Shown here one piece after another: positions 19,653 to 20,870 of a DNA stretch of 20,870 bases (the stretch's first letter is position 1; every line of letters starts with the position of its first letter). The stretch lies in contig JAIPMN010009321.1 of NCBI GenBank assembly GCA_020650975.1, positions 1,863 to 22,732 of the forward strand, written 5' to 3'. The notes under the pieces were generated by a model. The model saw only the letters and a program-made list of their open reading frames with translations, made no database searches and was not told the origin of the DNA. The position numbers and the translations under genes were made by a program. The stretch comes from Apostichopus californicus. Its lineage: Eukaryota; Echinodermata; Holothuroidea; Aspidochirotida; Stichopodidae.

Positions 19653-19698
19653 TACACTCAGGTATTACCTATGAATATTTAGATAATACCTGAGTGTA
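19653..19698. repeat. Perfect 15-bp hairpin
   Basis: tacactcaggtatta (19653-19667) and taatacctgagtgta (19684-19698) are exact reverse complements, separated by a 16-base AT-rich loop. It could form a stem-loop in RNA or be a minimal remnant of a palindromic element. No terminator role is expected in this setting. Confidence 0.9.
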
Positions 19699-20870
19699 TT
19701 GGCTATTGATAACGAATAGTTAGAAATGCAAACATTGATTTTCAAAGTGTTCAAAGGAAAATAATTCTGTAATACATAGAAGACAATGACATCAAAATGT
19801 GAACAAGCTTTAGATGCAACTGAGTTTATAGTTCACTTTCAACCTGACTACTCTCATGATCAGAGCTAAAAGAATAAAGTGAGGAAAGACCGCATAGAAA
19901 ATGAGGCTTAAATGAAGTATTTTGGAACCTCAGTGAGGTCATCCTGAACCTATGTGAATGAAGGCCATACACTGAATCTATGAGAGAAAAGATGGCATAA
20001 GTACCTAAGAGCGAAGAGAAACCAGCCTGAAAATGTACGTGAGTAACCAGGAGAGGAAAGAAAGTATAATATACCTAACTAATGTTCCCCACTTACCTAA
20101 TAGAGGTATAAGGTCAAACAGTAGAACTAAATGAAGAAGGAAGTCACAGAGAAACTAAGCAACTGAATAAGAAATCTAATAGCCATGAGTTCAGAGTTTC
20201 CATTGCGCATATGTTTGATTTCTGTCTGCTTAGATTGCTAGGGAATACTTGCAGTAAGGTAATGCTGATGTCAGGCAATGTCAGTAGGTTACTGCTTTGT
20301 ACACCTTAATTGCTAAGTTTATCATAAATGTGCCTAGAATTTAAGGCATGTGTAAACATTTCAAATGTCCAATATTTAAAGATAATATTGCTCATTTGCT
20401 CTGCAAACATTGTGCCATTTTTGATTGGAGGTCAACGATCATTTAATCAGACAGCTTAGTAATCATTTGTACATTCAAGTCATTTTGAAATTTGCAACAT
20501 TGTTTTCTTTGGTTTATTTAATGAAACTTGGCTGGGTCAAGCTTAAATGCACTGATTAGATTGTTTCCAAAGTTTTAAAAGCAATGAAGCCTGTTGACAC
20601 CACTGCATAGATTTTCTGGCCATGTGAATAGTAACTTCTAGCCCTGAAAGTTTGTGAGGTGTATTACCCTTCTCTTCAGCTATGTGGCAAAATGTATGTC
20701 CTTGTCAGACTTAGCTTCTTACTTGAAAAGGAGTTTTCAACCCTTTATATGTGGCAAGTATACATTAAACCACTGGAAGGATTGTAACTTTGCTTTTGTA
20801 TGTATACATGATGTTCCTCAATAACAGCATAGTATCAGAACCCACAGTACTTTGCATACTGTGTATTTCA
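19699..20870. other. Featureless DNA with a purine-rich part
   Basis: No coding domain. From about 19865 to 20170 the plus strand is purine-rich, with loosely recurring 'gtga...gaagaaa' words that may be a decayed tandem repeat, but no fixed period can be set by eye. Confidence 0.4.

Noticed and set aside
20098-20127. Minus-strand 30-bp micro-exon ending at ttag|gtaagt
   Set aside because: The splice words are good, but the only open frame gives a motif-free hydrophobic 9-mer and nothing supports a minus-strand gene here.
1-20870. LTR retroelements, Polintons or other capsid-bearing elements
   Set aside because: I looked for direct long terminal repeats, primer-binding or polypurine sites at element edges, and for integrase, protease, capsid or DNA polymerase motifs, and saw none.

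Overview
The window is eukaryotic nuclear DNA from an animal. It is AT-rich and intron-like, with canonical GT-AG splice signals, a CR1/L2-type LINE, a hAT-type MITE, P2X7-like and THAP domain fragments, and dispersed tandem repeats built around AGGTCA words. I associate this mix with marine invertebrates, most likely a deuterostome such as an echinoderm or hemichordate, but I cannot name a species. There is no complete protein-coding gene, tRNA, rRNA or CRISPR array. Most of the window reads as long intron or intergenic DNA, poor in CpG, with repeats inserted in it.

Layout. At 1-2551 two arms of about 139 bp form a long inverted repeat. The DNA between them carries a possible 39-nt, phase 0-0 micro-exon (965-1003, + strand) with near-consensus splice sites. 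Just outside the right arm, at 2884-3188, a THAP-domain start (+ strand) and the first exon of a P2X7-C-terminus-like zinc-binding protein (- strand) meet tail to tail within a few bases. A promoter-like, CpG-containing stretch lies upstream of the second. From 3430 to 5550 I see nothing. At 5553-6034 there is a small inverted-repeat DNA element with a repeated terminus. At about 6470-8498 lies a dead CR1/L2-like LINE: ORF1 and the start of the ORF2 endonuclease are joined directly to the end of ORF2 and the 3' UTR, so the reverse transcriptase is gone.

From 8641 to 14350 the DNA holds several decayed copies of one roughly 120-140 bp tandem repeat family. These carry DR1- and DR4-like AGGTCA arrangements (8745-9066, 10590-10930, 13930-14345). 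There is also a 14-unit minisatellite with two unit lengths, 25 and 36 bp (11648-12125). A pogo-like terminus lies at 14376, and a structurally whole hAT MITE with perfect target-site duplication at 14607-15015. After that come a CpG-richer island with a full CRE (16240-16960), a short three-copy minisatellite (18991-19113) and a perfect 15-bp hairpin (19653-19698).

How it fits together: if the 965-1003 exon is real, the whole window could be intron of a large + strand host gene, and everything else is insertion or repeat growth inside it. The two observations most worth following are the abutting THAP and P2X7-like fragments beside the long inverted repeat, and the LINE deletion junction that contains a 17-bp inverted copy of the LINE's own 3' UTR.
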